50,255 nucleotides of DNA from Chloroflexi bacterium 54-19 (GCA_001898225.1 MKTJ01000070.1:1-50255), one strand, 5' to 3'. Positions 17,355-27,167 are shown, counted from the stretch's first letter. The notes: a model not told the origin generated them from the sequence alone. Numbers and translations are program-made.

Positions 17355-18453
17355 TTCGAGTGCCTTTCCGTTCGAACAGTCTGTTCAGTATTTGACGAAA
17401 CTGTTGTGAGTACAGGAGAATGACAATCAGAACTAGCACTGCCCGCCCGGCGAGCAAGGCATTTGCCGGTACTCCAATGGCATACATGGAGAGCGTGAAG
17501 GTCCAGATCACCAGGGCGCCGATAATGCTCGCCAGCAAAGAGAAGCGCCCGCCCGCCATCAATGTGCCACCCATTACGACAGCCAGGATGGCATCCAGTT
17601 CGTAGTTGAGACCATTGTTGTTGCCGTCGGCACTATGGACGTAGGAGCTAAGAATCAGGCCGGCGATGGCACTGCAAAAGCCGCAGAAGGTATACGCCAG
17701 CAGCTTGATATTTCTCTCACTTATACCGCTGTAGAAGGTCGCTTTCGAATTGATACCCACCGATTCGACGAACAGACCGATTGAGGTTTTGCGCACACCC
17801 ACCCAGGCCAAAATGAAGACAACAGCCACGATATAGATTGACACAGGCAGGCCTAAAATATAGCCATTCCCAAACCAGAAATAGGGGCTGTAATAAATCG
17901 TCATAATCTGGCCGTTCGTAATCAACTGGGCAATACCGCGCCCGGCCACCATCAGGATAAGAGTGGCTATCATCGGCTGGATCCTTGCCCTTGAGACCAG
18001 CAAGCCGTTCCACAGACCACACAGTGTACCTGCCGCCAGGTCGGCCAGGATTATGATACCAAGGGGGGTATTTGTTGCATCTTTCGTTAGAATGTCGTTC
18101 GAAATCAGGTTATTCCCCAGGGCCGGGTTAATAAGCACAGCGCCCATAGCCGCCGAGATTGCAATCACGGCCCCTACTGAGAGGTCAACACCTCCGGTGG
18201 CGATCACCATTGTCATCCCGATTGCCACCAGCGCTAAAGGAGCCCCATTGTTGAGAACATCAACAAGGTTTCCATATAAATGGCCGTCCTGGATCCCGAT
18301 TTTGAAGAATCCAGGGATAAAGATTGCATCGAACAGGAGAATAAAGGCCCAGGCTACCAACGGCCAGAAGAGCCGGCTCTCGCGAAAACGCCTCAGGGGT
18401 GAGTTGCCTTTGACGTCTCCCTTACCCGGAATTGCGTAAGTCTCATCTTTCAT
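17338..18453 (-). CDS. ytfT: Sugar ABC transporter permease, YtfT-like
   Basis: A 371-residue membrane protein of the RbsC family with an N-terminal cytoplasmic tail (about 30 residues) and eight to ten helices. The signature IATGGVDLSVGAVIAISAA is near residue 85. The C-terminal half contains AIAGLILSSYVHSADGNNNG and VVMGGTLMAGGRFSL. The ATG overlaps the stop of the ATPase gene in an ATGA arrangement (18450-18453). It overlaps the second permease gene by 17 bp, so the four transporter genes form one tight operon. It would pair with YjfF as a heterodimeric channel energised by the double ATPase. Confidence 0.88.
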   Translation of the reverse strand: MKDETYAIPGKGDVKGNSPLRRFRESRLFWPLVAWAFILLFDAIFIPGFFKIGIQDGHLYGNLVDVLNNGAPLALVAIGMTMVIATGGVDLSVGAVIAISAAMGAVLINPALGNNLISNDILTKDATNTPLGIIILADLAAGTLCGLWNGLLVSRARIQPMIATLILMVAGRGIAQLITNGQIMTIYYSPYFWFGNGYILGLPVSIYIVAVVFILAWVGVRKTSIGLFVESVGINSKATFYSGISERNIKLLAYTFCGFCSAIAGLILSSYVHSADGNNNGLNYELDAILAVVMGGTLMAGGRFSLLASIIGALVIWTFTLSMYAIGVPANALLAGRAVLVLIVILLYSQQFRQILNRLFERKGTRNDTTG

Positions 18454-19970
18454 AGATCACCTGCCATGGTGTGCATGATAGTCTGGTCGCCCACCTCGCT
18501 GGAATATTCGGCAGCCTTCTTATGGTCGCGCAGCACCACAACCCGGTGGCTGATACGCAGCACCTCCTCCAACTCCGAAGAAATAAACATCACCGACATC
18601 CCTTCTTTGGCCAGGTCCAACACCAGCTTTTGAATTTCGGTCTTGGCTCCTACATCTATCCCGCGCGTGGGCTCGTCGAGTATCAAAATTTGCGGCTGAG
18701 TGACCAGCCAGCGGGCCAGAATGACCTTTTGCTGATTTCCGCCGCTGAGGTTTTTTACGAGTTGGTCCGGCGAAGGTGTACGGATGCCCAGGAGTTCGAT
18801 GTACTTCTGGGCAATCTCATATTGCTTTTTTGCACCCAGGAACTTGAACCAGCCGTAGCGGGCTTGCAACGCAAGGATAATATTCTCGCGAATAGTCAGG
18901 TCTCCCAAAACCCCTTCGGCTTTGCGATCTTCAGGACATAGGGCGATTCCCCGCTTGAGAGATTCCAGGGGCGAGAAACGTTCAACCTTTTGCCCCTTTA
19001 TTAGAAGCGTCCCCGTGTCGGGAGTATCAATGCCAAAAATCAGGCTGGCTAACTCAGTACGCCCAGAGCCGAGGAGCCCGGCAATTCCAATTACCTCGCC
19101 TGCATTGAGTTCCAGGTCAATGGGCTCAAGTGAACCCTTCAGACCCAGGCCCCTGGCTGAAGCCAGGGATTGGCCCGACTCTTCTTGCTCTATACTGGAT
19201 TTGGCTTTCGACATTGCCTCCAGGTCGGTTACAGTGCGTCCGAGCATCCTGGCGATAAGTTCGATACGCGGCAGGGAAGCGATGTCGTAAGTGCCAACCA
19301 GTTTTCCATTGCGTAGCACCGTGATCCGATCCGCAATCTGGTATACCTGGTCGAGGAAATGGGTGACAAAAATAATACCGATACCCTCACCCTTAAGTTT
19401 TCGCAACACCTCGAAGAGCACGTTCGTTTCGTGAATATCGAGGCTTGAGGTCGGTTCATCCAGGATAAGTACTTTGGCTGACAGAATTTCAAGGGAACGT
19501 GTAATCGCCACCATTTGCTGGATTGCAATCGAGTAATTCCCCAATGGTTGAGTTACGTCCAGGGTAATACCCAGGCGGGCCATTGCCCGCCTGGCTTGTT
19601 CGTTCAACTTCTTCCAGTGAATACTGATACCGCCGAACCGTCGTGGCTCACGTCCCAGCATAATATTTTCGGCCACCGAAATATTGGTACACAGGTTAAC
19701 CTCCTGGTAAACCGTGCTAATGCCAAGCTCCTGCGAATGCTGAGGTGATCGTACTTGAAGGTTTTTTCCTTCCAGTTGGATGGACCCGCTATCAGGATGC
19801 TCAACACCGGTAAGGACTTTGATTAACGTGGATTTGCCAGCCCCATTCTCTCCCATCAACGCGTGTATCTCTCCCTTTCTCAACGAGAAATCGACGTCCT
19901 CAAGGGCGACGACGCCTGGGAAAAACTTGGAGATGCCTGTCACGGAAAGAACATTTGGAGTATCGGTCAT
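18450..19970 (-). CDS. ytfR: Sugar ABC transporter ATPase with two nucleotide-binding domains, YtfR-like
   Basis: A 506-residue RbsA/MglA/YtfR-type ATPase. The first domain has Walker A GENGAGKST near residue 40, and Walker B LILDEPTSSLD. The second domain, from about residue 260, has a degenerate P-loop GLLGSGRTEL, then LSGGNQQKVILARWL and LILDEPTRGID, as usual in sugar importers of this class. AGGAG lies five bases before the ATG. It follows the binding protein gene by 107 bp and overlaps ytfT by 4 bp. Cytoplasmic face of the membrane; powers uptake by the YtfT/YjfF pair. Confidence 0.93.
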   Translation of the reverse strand: MTDTPNVLSVTGISKFFPGVVALEDVDFSLRKGEIHALMGENGAGKSTLIKVLTGVEHPDSGSIQLEGKNLQVRSPQHSQELGISTVYQEVNLCTNISVAENIMLGREPRRFGGISIHWKKLNEQARRAMARLGITLDVTQPLGNYSIAIQQMVAITRSLEILSAKVLILDEPTSSLDIHETNVLFEVLRKLKGEGIGIIFVTHFLDQVYQIADRITVLRNGKLVGTYDIASLPRIELIARMLGRTVTDLEAMSKAKSSIEQEESGQSLASARGLGLKGSLEPIDLELNAGEVIGIAGLLGSGRTELASLIFGIDTPDTGTLLIKGQKVERFSPLESLKRGIALCPEDRKAEGVLGDLTIRENIILALQARYGWFKFLGAKKQYEIAQKYIELLGIRTPSPDQLVKNLSGGNQQKVILARWLVTQPQILILDEPTRGIDVGAKTEIQKLVLDLAKEGMSVMFISSELEEVLRISHRVVVLRDHKKAAEYSSEVGDQTIMHTMAGDL

Positions 19971-20077
19971 AGGGTCTCCTCAAATAAATGCTCCTGAACT
20001 TCCAGGAAGCTGTTGGCAGCTCTTTAATTGCCACGCAGCCTCCTGGAAGTCACGAAGTTTAGAGCAGAAAATCGAGT

Positions 20078-21112
20078 TTAGTACTTGCGAGTCGGCAACA
20101 GTTCCTTGGCTTTGTCAGGGTAATATACGGTCTCATTCGTGAGGACCTCCTTATCAATCTGCTGGCCGTTCATGAGCTTCAAGGCCATGTCGAACACCTG
20201 CGGGCCAAGTAAGGGGTTACACTCAACGTCTGCCTGGAACCAGCCATCGACCATCGCCTGGAACCCACCCCGCGTACCGTCTACCGACACGATCTTGAGA
20301 TCACCGGGTTTGACACCGGCCCCTTTCAAAGCTTCGATAGCGCCGATACCCATATCGTCGTTGTGCATGAAGATACCCTGGAAATCTGTACCCGGCTTGT
20401 ATTTCTTCAAAAAGGCTTGCATCACGGGTACAGCCTCGGCACGGGTGAAGTTACCGGTCTGAGAATCGAGGATTTTGATGTTGGAGTTGAGCTTATTGCG
20501 AAGACCTTTCGCGCGACCAACCGCTGCGCCGGAACCGGTGGTGCCGGACAGTTCGAGGATTGCGCCACCATTAGGCAACTGCTTGTTGAATTCGGCGGCG
20601 GCCCGCTCACCTTCCAATACCATATCGGAACCAATATGGGCGGCATAAAGGGATTTGTCGGCGCTCACACTGCGGTCCACGACAATCACCGGTATGTTAG
20701 CATTCTTGGCCTCAGTCAAAACGGCGTCCCAGCCATCCTCAACCACCGGAGGAAGCGCAATCACGTTCACGCCCTGCTGGATACAGGCCCGCATGGCCGA
20801 GATCTGATTCTCCTGCTTCTGCTGAGCGTCAGAGAATACCAACTGTTTGATACCTAACGTTGACGCCGTTTCTTTCATTGACGCGGTATTGGCCGTGCGC
20901 CAGTCGCTCTCTGCGCCAAGTTGAGGGAAGCAGAGTGTCAAATCTTTGTACGTTTTAGCCCCGGTTGCGCCGGACGCGCTCGCCGTCGTGGCCGGGGGAT
21001 TGGTTGCCGCAGCCGGTGCTGCCGTGGGGGATGCGGCATCTCCGCAGGCACTGAGCATGCCGAGGACCAGCACCGTCAGTATAATTGTTGAAAATAGCCT
21101 GGTGACTTTCAT
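20078..21112 (-). CDS. ytfQ: Sugar-binding lipoprotein of the YtfQ family (transporter-linked copy)
   Basis: A 344-residue periplasmic-binding-protein-1-type receptor. A lipobox LSAC (Cys about 23) follows a signal segment, then an Ala/Thr/Pro linker to about residue 54. The mature domain tracks E. coli YtfQ closely: FPQLGAESDWRTANTASMKE, DAQQKQENQISAMRACIQQG, HNDDMGIGAIEALKGAGVKPGD and a final YYPDKAKELLPTRKY. The ATG follows AAAGGATTAGTCG. It is the first gene of the Q-R-T-F operon. A second paralogue lies 706 bp upstream. The galactofuranose or other furanose ligand is inferred from the family only. Confidence 0.9.
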   Translation of the reverse strand: MKVTRLFSTIILTVLVLGMLSACGDAASPTAAPAAATNPPATTASASGATGAKTYKDLTLCFPQLGAESDWRTANTASMKETASTLGIKQLVFSDAQQKQENQISAMRACIQQGVNVIALPPVVEDGWDAVLTEAKNANIPVIVVDRSVSADKSLYAAHIGSDMVLEGERAAAEFNKQLPNGGAILELSGTTGSGAAVGRAKGLRNKLNSNIKILDSQTGNFTRAEAVPVMQAFLKKYKPGTDFQGIFMHNDDMGIGAIEALKGAGVKPGDLKIVSVDGTRGGFQAMVDGWFQADVECNPLLGPQVFDMALKLMNGQQIDKEVLTNETVYYPDKAKELLPTRKY

Positions 21113-21818
21113 CGACTAATCCTTTCTTGGTCTGATTTTGGATTGAGGCTTGCCCATTGGTAGCTCTAAGGCACCTGCTCCTGTTTTGCACACCTCCTCC
21201 CCGCTTCTTGCTCACGCCCAAATATACACAGTGCTGTTTTTCACCCACTTTTACAGGGGGAAAGTAATGAACAACACTAACCTGGGTTAGCCCATTGTTT
21301 TCAACCCTTGAATAGATGGGCTGGTATATAGCCCTTTATTCAGCTCCGAGGAGCAATTTTTTTGGAAAAGAAGATTTGTTGAGATGCGACCTATTTTGAC
21401 CGGCAGGCAATTCGCCTGCTTTAGCGCTGGCTTCAGGTATGTCATAGCTGGATAACACACCGGTTCTGGTTTTATTGTATCGATTCGGGTGACTGGCACA
21501 ATCGTATTTTTTTTGAAAAATATCTCTTTTTTTACGTTCTATTCCGCAGGAGGATGTTTGTTTTTTTTGGCCGTTTGTCAGCTTTTTAACGATTCCCGAT
21601 TGCGAGAAGGAAAAGTGATTCTCACGCTGCCGTCAAAAGCCAACCCAGGCTACAGGCTGGCAGAGGCACGCCAAAAAGTGTTGGAAGTTCGCAAAACTTC
21701 ACAGCATTCTTGCTCAACCGACCGGCATGGTCGCTGGATTGAACCTGGTAGGGTAAAGGAGGAAGGGCCTGGTTAGGTTGAATGATTTCAAAAATAAATG
21801 GGGATGAATAGAAAGAAG
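21113..21818. other. Intergenic region between the two binding-protein genes
   Basis: A 706-bp gap that must contain the promoter of the transporter operon. It holds a 14-bp perfect dyad at 21277-21290 and a small hairpin GCAGGC/GCCTGC at 21403-21419. Open frames here start with GTG without a ribosome site and have no protein-like composition, so I do not call a gene. Confidence 0.5.
21277..21290. promoter_or_regulatory. Dyad upstream of the transporter operon, possible operator
   Basis: CTAACC TG GGTTAG, a perfect inverted repeat with a 2-base centre, about 165 bp before the ytfQ start. It could bind a regulator such as the AraC-type response regulator encoded upstream, although AraC-type proteins more often use direct repeats. 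Single occurrence seen. Confidence 0.3.
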
Positions 21819-22817
21819 TTAATATTGTCGCTTAGGCAGTTCCAGGGTAGCGTTATCCTGGCGAAAGATACTCTCGTTAGACTTGACCCATTTTTCGATT
21901 GGTTCGCCATTGGCAAGCTTCAAGGCGGTCTCGAAAAACTGCGGTCCGAGTAGCGGGCTACACTCAATAGTCACATTTAACTTACCGGCAATCATCGCTT
22001 CAAAGGCAGCGCGCTCTGCATCAATAGAGACAATTTTGATGTCTACGCCGGGTTTGAGCCCTTCCTCTTCAAGGGCTTCAATTGCCCCAAGTGCCATATC
22101 ATCGTTCTGAGCGAATAGAGCGTTAAATTGCCGTCCGTACTCGCGCAGGATAGTCTTCATTACTTCCTTGCCACGTGCCCGGATAAAATCGCCGGATTGC
22201 CGGACGGTCACATGCATGCCCGGGTAATCCTTCAAACATTGCTCAAAGCCGGCGCGGCGGTCGATCTGAGGGGTGGAACCCACTGTGCCCTCCAGTTCAA
22301 TGATATTGCCTTGACCATTTAGCAATCGTGCCATCTCCGCACAGGCGCGCTGACCCTCCTGGACGAAGTCCGAGCCGATGAACGCACTAAAAAGGTCGTC
22401 TGGTACAGAGGCCCCACGGTCTACCAGGATTAACGGTATACCCGCCTTCTTAGCTTCGGCGAAGACCGTGTCCCAACCGGTTTCAAGGACCGGCGAGACA
22501 CCAATTACATCTACCCGCTGGGCAATGAAAGAGCGGATAGCCTTGATCTGGTTCTCCTGCTGTTGCTGGGCGTCGGCGAACTTCAACTCAACCCCCAGGC
22601 GCTGGGCTGTTTCCTGAATTGAGCGGGTATTGGCGGTGCGCCACTCGCTCTCGGCCCCAATTTGTGAAAATCCTACGACCAGGTCCTGGTAAGTTTTCTT
22701 TTGGGCAGTGGCTACACCGGCAGACGTTTGGGGTGCATCAGGCGCGGCATCACAGGACACAAGTAAAGGTAGTACAACCAACAATATACCGCACCAGCGT
22801 AAAGCTCGGATATTCAT
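21819..22817 (-). CDS. Second YtfQ-like sugar-binding lipoprotein
   Basis: A 332-residue paralogue of the downstream binding protein. Lipobox LVSC at about residue 22, a short linker, then the same family blocks: VGFSQIGAESEWRTANTRS, DAQQQQENQIKAIRSFIAQR, LVDRGASVPDD and QNDDMALGAIEALEEEGLKPG. AAAGGAG precedes the ATG. It lies directly downstream of the histidine kinase gene (141 bp) and separate from the transporter operon. It may act as a sensor subunit that presents sugar to the kinase, as with ChvE or XylFII type systems, or as an alternative receptor for the importer. Both are inference from position. Confidence 0.9.
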   Translation of the reverse strand: MNIRALRWCGILLVVLPLLVSCDAAPDAPQTSAGVATAQKKTYQDLVVGFSQIGAESEWRTANTRSIQETAQRLGVELKFADAQQQQENQIKAIRSFIAQRVDVIGVSPVLETGWDTVFAEAKKAGIPLILVDRGASVPDDLFSAFIGSDFVQEGQRACAEMARLLNGQGNIIELEGTVGSTPQIDRRAGFEQCLKDYPGMHVTVRQSGDFIRARGKEVMKTILREYGRQFNALFAQNDDMALGAIEALEEEGLKPGVDIKIVSIDAERAAFEAMIAGKLNVTIECSPLLGPQFFETALKLANGEPIEKWVKSNESIFRQDNATLELPKRQY

Positions 22818-22958
22818 TGAGGGGTAGCTCCTTTACAGTCTGTACGAATTCACCTTATACATTTTGGCCGCAATTCAGTTCCAATAAGAGCGGTTAACAA
22901 CGACCTACGACCTGGTATCCCGGTAGCTTTGCATTAATTCTTTTTTTAGGGCAATTCC

Positions 22959-24524
22959 TTAACCGGCGTTCAACACCTCACGAAAGGCCAGCGCACGTTG
23001 CAGCGGAATGATGACCGAGACGCAGGCACCACGCATATATTCGCTTTCAATCGTCAGCCCATAGGCTTTCCCATAATAAAGTTTAATCCTTTGATTGACA
23101 TTATTGACCCCGTAGCCGCTCTCGCTAATCACCTCTTCATCAGAGTCGCCCTCCAACAGCGCCCGAATCTCCGACAAACGTTCCTGCGTCATACCGATAC
23201 CGTTGTCCTCAATCTGAATCTGTAAAAGAGCATCGTCAAACTGCTGAGCGCGCACAATGATCGTCCCACCGTTACGTTTGTTCTTGATCCCGTGGTACAG
23301 CGCATTCTCAACGAGCGGTTGCAGGGTTAGCTTGAGTATCTCACCATTCAGCAAATTGTCCGGCACCTCGATCCGGTAATCGAGAATATCGCGGTAGCGT
23401 ACTTTCTGTATAGCGAGGTAGCTTTCAACATGCTCGATCTCCTCGCGTACAGTGATCCAATCCTTGCCTTTGCTGAGGGTGATTCGGAAGAATCGCGACA
23501 ACACACTCACGAGTTCGACAACCTGTTCGATTTTTTTAGCCTCGGCCATCCAGATAATTGCGTCAAGGGTATTGTAAAGGAAGTGCGGGTTAATCTGTGC
23601 CTGAAGGGCGCGCAGTTCGGCCTTTTTAAGATTTTCATGTTCTTTGAGTTTGGCGTCCAGCAACTCCTTGATCTTTCCGACCATTATGTTGAAGCTCATT
23701 CCCAGTTCGGCGATCTCGTCGGTGTTATCGGTTCTTACAAGCATCTCCAGGTCCTGGCGCGCGATAGTGGTGGTAACATCGTGAAGTTTCTTGATCGGCT
23801 TATATATGCTCTTTGTGATCCTCCAGGTGGCTACGAGCGAGAACACAATTGCGGCAAAGAGAATCCCGACCCCACCGAACGCCAGGGTCGCAAATCCGGC
23901 CTGCATGGCCTGGTACTGCTGCTGGGTCCGATTGACCTCAAATAGCGCATACTCCTGAACAGCGTCTTCGATCAGTTGTGTCACAGTCCGAATTTGTTCA
24001 ACCAGCGCCAGATTCTCTTCGAACATTTTGTGCGCTGCGATCTGGATTCCGACTTGATCGATTTCCTCGCGCAGGGTGCCCAGGGTATTTTTGATAACAT
24101 TGAGCTTGACCCGGCCTTTTTCCGAGTCAGTATTGACGATCATCTGCTCTACGCGTTGATCGACGTCATCCAGGACTGCATACTGGCTGCCCTGGCTGAA
24201 AAGCTTTTTCCCCGCGATAATCTCCCACATTTCAGCGTCAATCGTGGGTTTTATATAACCGTTGATACTATTTGCGGTTGTGATATTCTGAATGATCGTG
24301 TCGTACTTGGCCTTGAATTGCATGCCTGGGACGATCAGAAAGACGTACGGCACACTCATGAGCAACACCACCATCAGAAGGGCCAGCAAGATTTTGCCGC
24401 GAATCGACAGTTTGAGGCGAAGGAACAACTTTCCGGCGGGATGGCGAAAAATAGCGCCCGTGCCTGCCCCCGCTTTGTAAGCTCGGCCCACGATGCGCTC
24501 AAGAATAGGTAAATGCTCGTCCAT
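22959..24524 (-). CDS. Sensor histidine kinase, YesM type
   Basis: About 521 residues from the ATG at 24522-24524, which has GGAG six bases upstream; a longer reading to 24635 is unlikely. An N-terminal cytosolic stretch leads to a first membrane helix (ILLALLMVVLLMSVPYVFLI). An extracytoplasmic sensor of about 170 residues follows, then a second helix (ATLAFGGVGILFAAIVFSLV) and a HAMP domain (ITKSIYKPIKKLHDVTTTIA). The His_kinase domain carries the phospho-acceptor in LQAQINPHFLYNTLDAI (His314). The HATPase domain has LQPLVENALYHG and DNGIGM. It is paired with the adjacent AraC-type response regulator and linked to sugar transport genes, so it probably senses a sugar directly or through the binding protein. 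Confidence 0.92.
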   Translation of the reverse strand: MDEHLPILERIVGRAYKAGAGTGAIFRHPAGKLFLRLKLSIRGKILLALLMVVLLMSVPYVFLIVPGMQFKAKYDTIIQNITTANSINGYIKPTIDAEMWEIIAGKKLFSQGSQYAVLDDVDQRVEQMIVNTDSEKGRVKLNVIKNTLGTLREEIDQVGIQIAAHKMFEENLALVEQIRTVTQLIEDAVQEYALFEVNRTQQQYQAMQAGFATLAFGGVGILFAAIVFSLVATWRITKSIYKPIKKLHDVTTTIARQDLEMLVRTDNTDEIAELGMSFNIMVGKIKELLDAKLKEHENLKKAELRALQAQINPHFLYNTLDAIIWMAEAKKIEQVVELVSVLSRFFRITLSKGKDWITVREEIEHVESYLAIQKVRYRDILDYRIEVPDNLLNGEILKLTLQPLVENALYHGIKNKRNGGTIIVRAQQFDDALLQIQIEDNGIGMTQERLSEIRALLEGDSDEEVISESGYGVNNVNQRIKLYYGKAYGLTIESEYMRGACVSVIIPLQRALAFREVLNAG

Positions 24525-24667
24525 ACAGTCTCCGGTTCTGAGGTAGAGTACCCAGGAGCGCTCGATTTCAGGAATAAATTGAGAGTACAAAAAACTCGAA
24601 AGGTTGCAAGTCAGCCAGGTGGCATCACCCGGCAAACCGCGAAAGGTTGGGCAATTCTGAATGTAAG

Positions 24668-25933
24668 CTATGTGCCCCTGCGAAATTCGGTTGGCGGTTG
24701 CCCAACAACCTTACGAAAGATCGAATAAAAATAGCGCGGGTTCTGGTAACCAATCTGGTAACCGATCTCGCTGGATGTCAGTGAAGTAGAGCGCAGTAGT
24801 TCAATTGCTTTGCGGATACGTACGCGGGTGAGGTATTCGACAAATGTCTCACCTGCCTCACGTCCGAATACTACGCTAAAATACGCCGGACTGAGTAGAA
24901 CCTGGGCGGCCACCTGGCTCAACGAAATATCAGGATCAGCGTAGTGAGCGTCAATATAGGAACGCGCTTTCGCTATCAATGCAGCGCCAGGGCGTTGTTC
25001 CAACCGGTTGTACTCGATGGGAGCCTGGATTTCCGGCAACCCATGGCCTTCACCGGCGCTGAGATGGGTCAGGGCCTGGGTAAACGACAGCGAAATCGTG
25101 CTCAGCCGGGCGGTCACCTCGCCAGACCCAACCATAACCAGGCAACCGGTTCGCTCGGTTACCTGCCGCCTGATCAGATCCCCCATAGTTTGGGCTTTTT
25201 GTGTCAGCGCGTCGGAGGTTGTCCCCTTAAGAATCAAAATAGTCTCATTTAACCCCTGCTTGAAGGGTATGATTGAGTTCGTTTGGCCGATGATTTCGGT
25301 CAGGACGGCATCAACCTGCCTGCCCATTTCCTTCAGAGGCATCTCCGGCCCACCGGTCGGTAACACGGCCCGAACAACCATCACCTGGTACCAGGGTGCG
25401 AGCAGGTCGATCCCCAGGTCGCGGGCTTGCTCAATGAAATCAGCAGAACAGCTATTACCTGCAACCAGGTCGAGCAGGCAGCGTTCCCGAAGCAAAGGTT
25501 GGTGGCTAGCCATCTCCGCCTGCAATGCCTCTATGTGGGCATTCATTTGCTGCTCTTCGTCGATCTGCCGGGCGACTTTGCGTAAGGCAGCGACCAAATC
25601 CTGCGGAGACACAGGCTTCAGGAGATACTCGGTTACCCCGATCTGGATCGCTTCCTGGGCGTACTTGAATTCATCGTGGCCACTGAGGATAATAATCTTG
25701 GTGAACGGTAACGTCTCCCGTAAGATGCGGCAGAGCTGCAACCCATCCATGAAGGGCATCTTGATGTCGGTGATAACCGTTTCTGGGCACCGCTCACGGA
25801 TCAATGGGAGAGCCATTTCGCCGTCGGGCGCTTCGCCACAGAACTGATACCCTGCTGCTGCCCAATCAACTGCATCGCGGATACCCTCGCGGGTCGCGAT
25901 TTCATCTTCGACCAGAAATAGTTTGTAGGTCAT
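24668..25933 (-). CDS. AraC-type response regulator, YesN type
   Basis: About 421 residues from the ATG at 25931-25933, preceded by AAGGGGG; an upstream extension to 26011 is not family-like. The receiver domain (1-125) starts YKLFLVEDE and has phospho-acceptor Asp56 in ITDIKMPFMDG and the switch Lys in LLKPVSPQD. A linker of about 180 residues follows. The C-terminal AraC domain holds two helix-turn-helix motifs (SLSQVAAQVLLSPAYFSVVF and SSEIGYQIGYQNPRYFYSIF) and ends VVGQPPTEFRRGT. It lies directly upstream of the kinase gene (143 bp) and probably activates the binding-protein and importer genes. Confidence 0.93.
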   Translation of the reverse strand: MTYKLFLVEDEIATREGIRDAVDWAAAGYQFCGEAPDGEMALPLIRERCPETVITDIKMPFMDGLQLCRILRETLPFTKIIILSGHDEFKYAQEAIQIGVTEYLLKPVSPQDLVAALRKVARQIDEEQQMNAHIEALQAEMASHQPLLRERCLLDLVAGNSCSADFIEQARDLGIDLLAPWYQVMVVRAVLPTGGPEMPLKEMGRQVDAVLTEIIGQTNSIIPFKQGLNETILILKGTTSDALTQKAQTMGDLIRRQVTERTGCLVMVGSGEVTARLSTISLSFTQALTHLSAGEGHGLPEIQAPIEYNRLEQRPGAALIAKARSYIDAHYADPDISLSQVAAQVLLSPAYFSVVFGREAGETFVEYLTRVRIRKAIELLRSTSLTSSEIGYQIGYQNPRYFYSIFRKVVGQPPTEFRRGT

Positions 25934-26011
25934 ACGCAGCCCCCTTGTTGCGTTCTTGTGTCTTGTTGGCCTCATAACGTCGCAGTTATTTCGGACACGG
26001 ACCAGGGCCAC

Positions 26012-26795
26012 TCGTCAACGCGCCATCAGCCCTGGTGTACTTAAAACCACTCTAATGGACCGCTGATCAGGTCGATCGTATGCCTGCCGAGTGATAACTA
26101 ATACTCAGCCGCAGCATTTATGCTGCTGTATTTGGCGATGTTGATTGTCGTATGTTTGGGGTAAGTTGACACTTCAAGAAGACGATAAGTAGGTACGTAC
26201 TGGCAGCGTTGATTACACAAGAAGCTGTCTGCTTCGAGATTTTGCACATTCGCAAAATTTCTCGAATCTAGATTTCCTGTACGAGTTTAGTTGTAATAGC
26301 GCTCCATTGGTATCGCGTCGCTGGGGTCTTCCGCGTCTCCCCTTTTCAGGGTCTATTGAAGCGGATCGTCCTCTTTAAGAATCTTATTATACATAGTGAG
26401 TCGTCGCTGTCAACGGCTGCTTAAAGGATAATAACCCTGAGTCATAGGCATAGGACCGCCCTTTTAGCTGGGGTTTTGTGCGAGGTGATACCGTTAAGCC
26501 GCACCAAGCAAACTCAAATAAAGAGCCACGATAGTTTAAATACTGGATTTCAGCCTTGTTAATTGACTAATTCAAGAATCTTTTAGGGTAGGTTTTCTTT
26601 ACCTTTTCCAAAAAATAAACCTTTTATGTAATAGAAAACCCAGAAGAATGAACGTTCAAAAAAAATCATATCCTTTCTTTTGTAAATCAAAATATACCTA
26701 AGACTGAAACTCGACTTTCCACATTTTTTGGCAGGAGAAAGGTACGTCAAGGGCGATTCAATATTCAATAATGTGCTGGCTGTAGTTCTTTACCT
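26012..26795. other. Long non-coding stretch with one imperfect hairpin
   Basis: This gap of about 860 bp, counted from the response-regulator start at 25933, contains its promoter. At 26233-26266 lies TTCGAGA..TTTTGC / GCAAAA..TCTCGAA, an imperfect stem with a 2-base bulge. A 61-codon minus-strand frame at 26583-26768 has AT-rich, low-quality composition and no ribosome site, so I do not call it a gene. Confidence 0.4.
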
Positions 26796-27167
26796 TTACC
26801 TTTCTTTTGGCCGCAACCCCAGCACAAAATTCAGGGGTAGGACGAACAGGATGCCTTTACTCTGCTCAAAAAGGTCTCCGGTGATTTGTTCGGTGACATC
26901 TATAATCCGGTCCACCGTTGGCCCATCTTCTACAATTGAAAAGATAAATTTTTGGGCTACCTGCTCATCCTGTAAAATATTTGCCAGGGAGGGAAAAAGG
27001 GGCACATCATCGCGCTGTAAGGCTTCTTTGACCTGTCTCTTCCCGGCGCAGTCCAGGACAGTCGCCCCGGTGGCACCCGCTTCTTCCCAGCCATCAATAA
27101 TTCCTTCTAAATTATTTATGTCATTGAGCACCAGCCCTACCAGCAATGGTCTGCTACGCTGACTCAT
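26796..27167 (-). CDS. PII-like signalling protein next to a cation antiporter
   Basis: A 123-residue protein with the pattern of a ferredoxin-like PII/PII-like fold: a first strand LLVGLVLNDI, a helix NNLEGIIDGWEEAGATGATV, a loop where the T-loop would be (DCAGKRQVKEALQRDD), then KFIFSIVEDGPTVDRIIDVTEQITGD as strand and second helix. The GATGATV and late FSIV...VDRIID pattern resembles GlnB and SbtB. No Tyr51-type modification site is visible. GAGGTGAG precedes the ATG. It follows the CPA2 antiporter gene by 73 bp on the same strand. PII-like proteins often control a neighbouring transporter, so it probably senses a nucleotide and gates or regulates the antiporter. Confidence 0.7.
   Translation of the reverse strand: MSQRSRPLLVGLVLNDINNLEGIIDGWEEAGATGATVLDCAGKRQVKEALQRDDVPLFPSLANILQDEQVAQKFIFSIVEDGPTVDRIIDVTEQITGDLFEQSKGILFVLPLNFVLGLRPKER

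Noticed and set aside
21489..21776. Plus-strand open frame of 95 codons in the gap between the two sugar-binding proteins
   Set aside because: It starts at a GTG without a ribosome site, its second half is polar and random-looking, and it matches nothing I know.
26583..26768. Minus-strand 61-codon frame upstream of the response regulator gene
   Set aside because: AT-driven composition rich in Phe, Lys and Tyr, no Shine-Dalgarno, no family resemblance.
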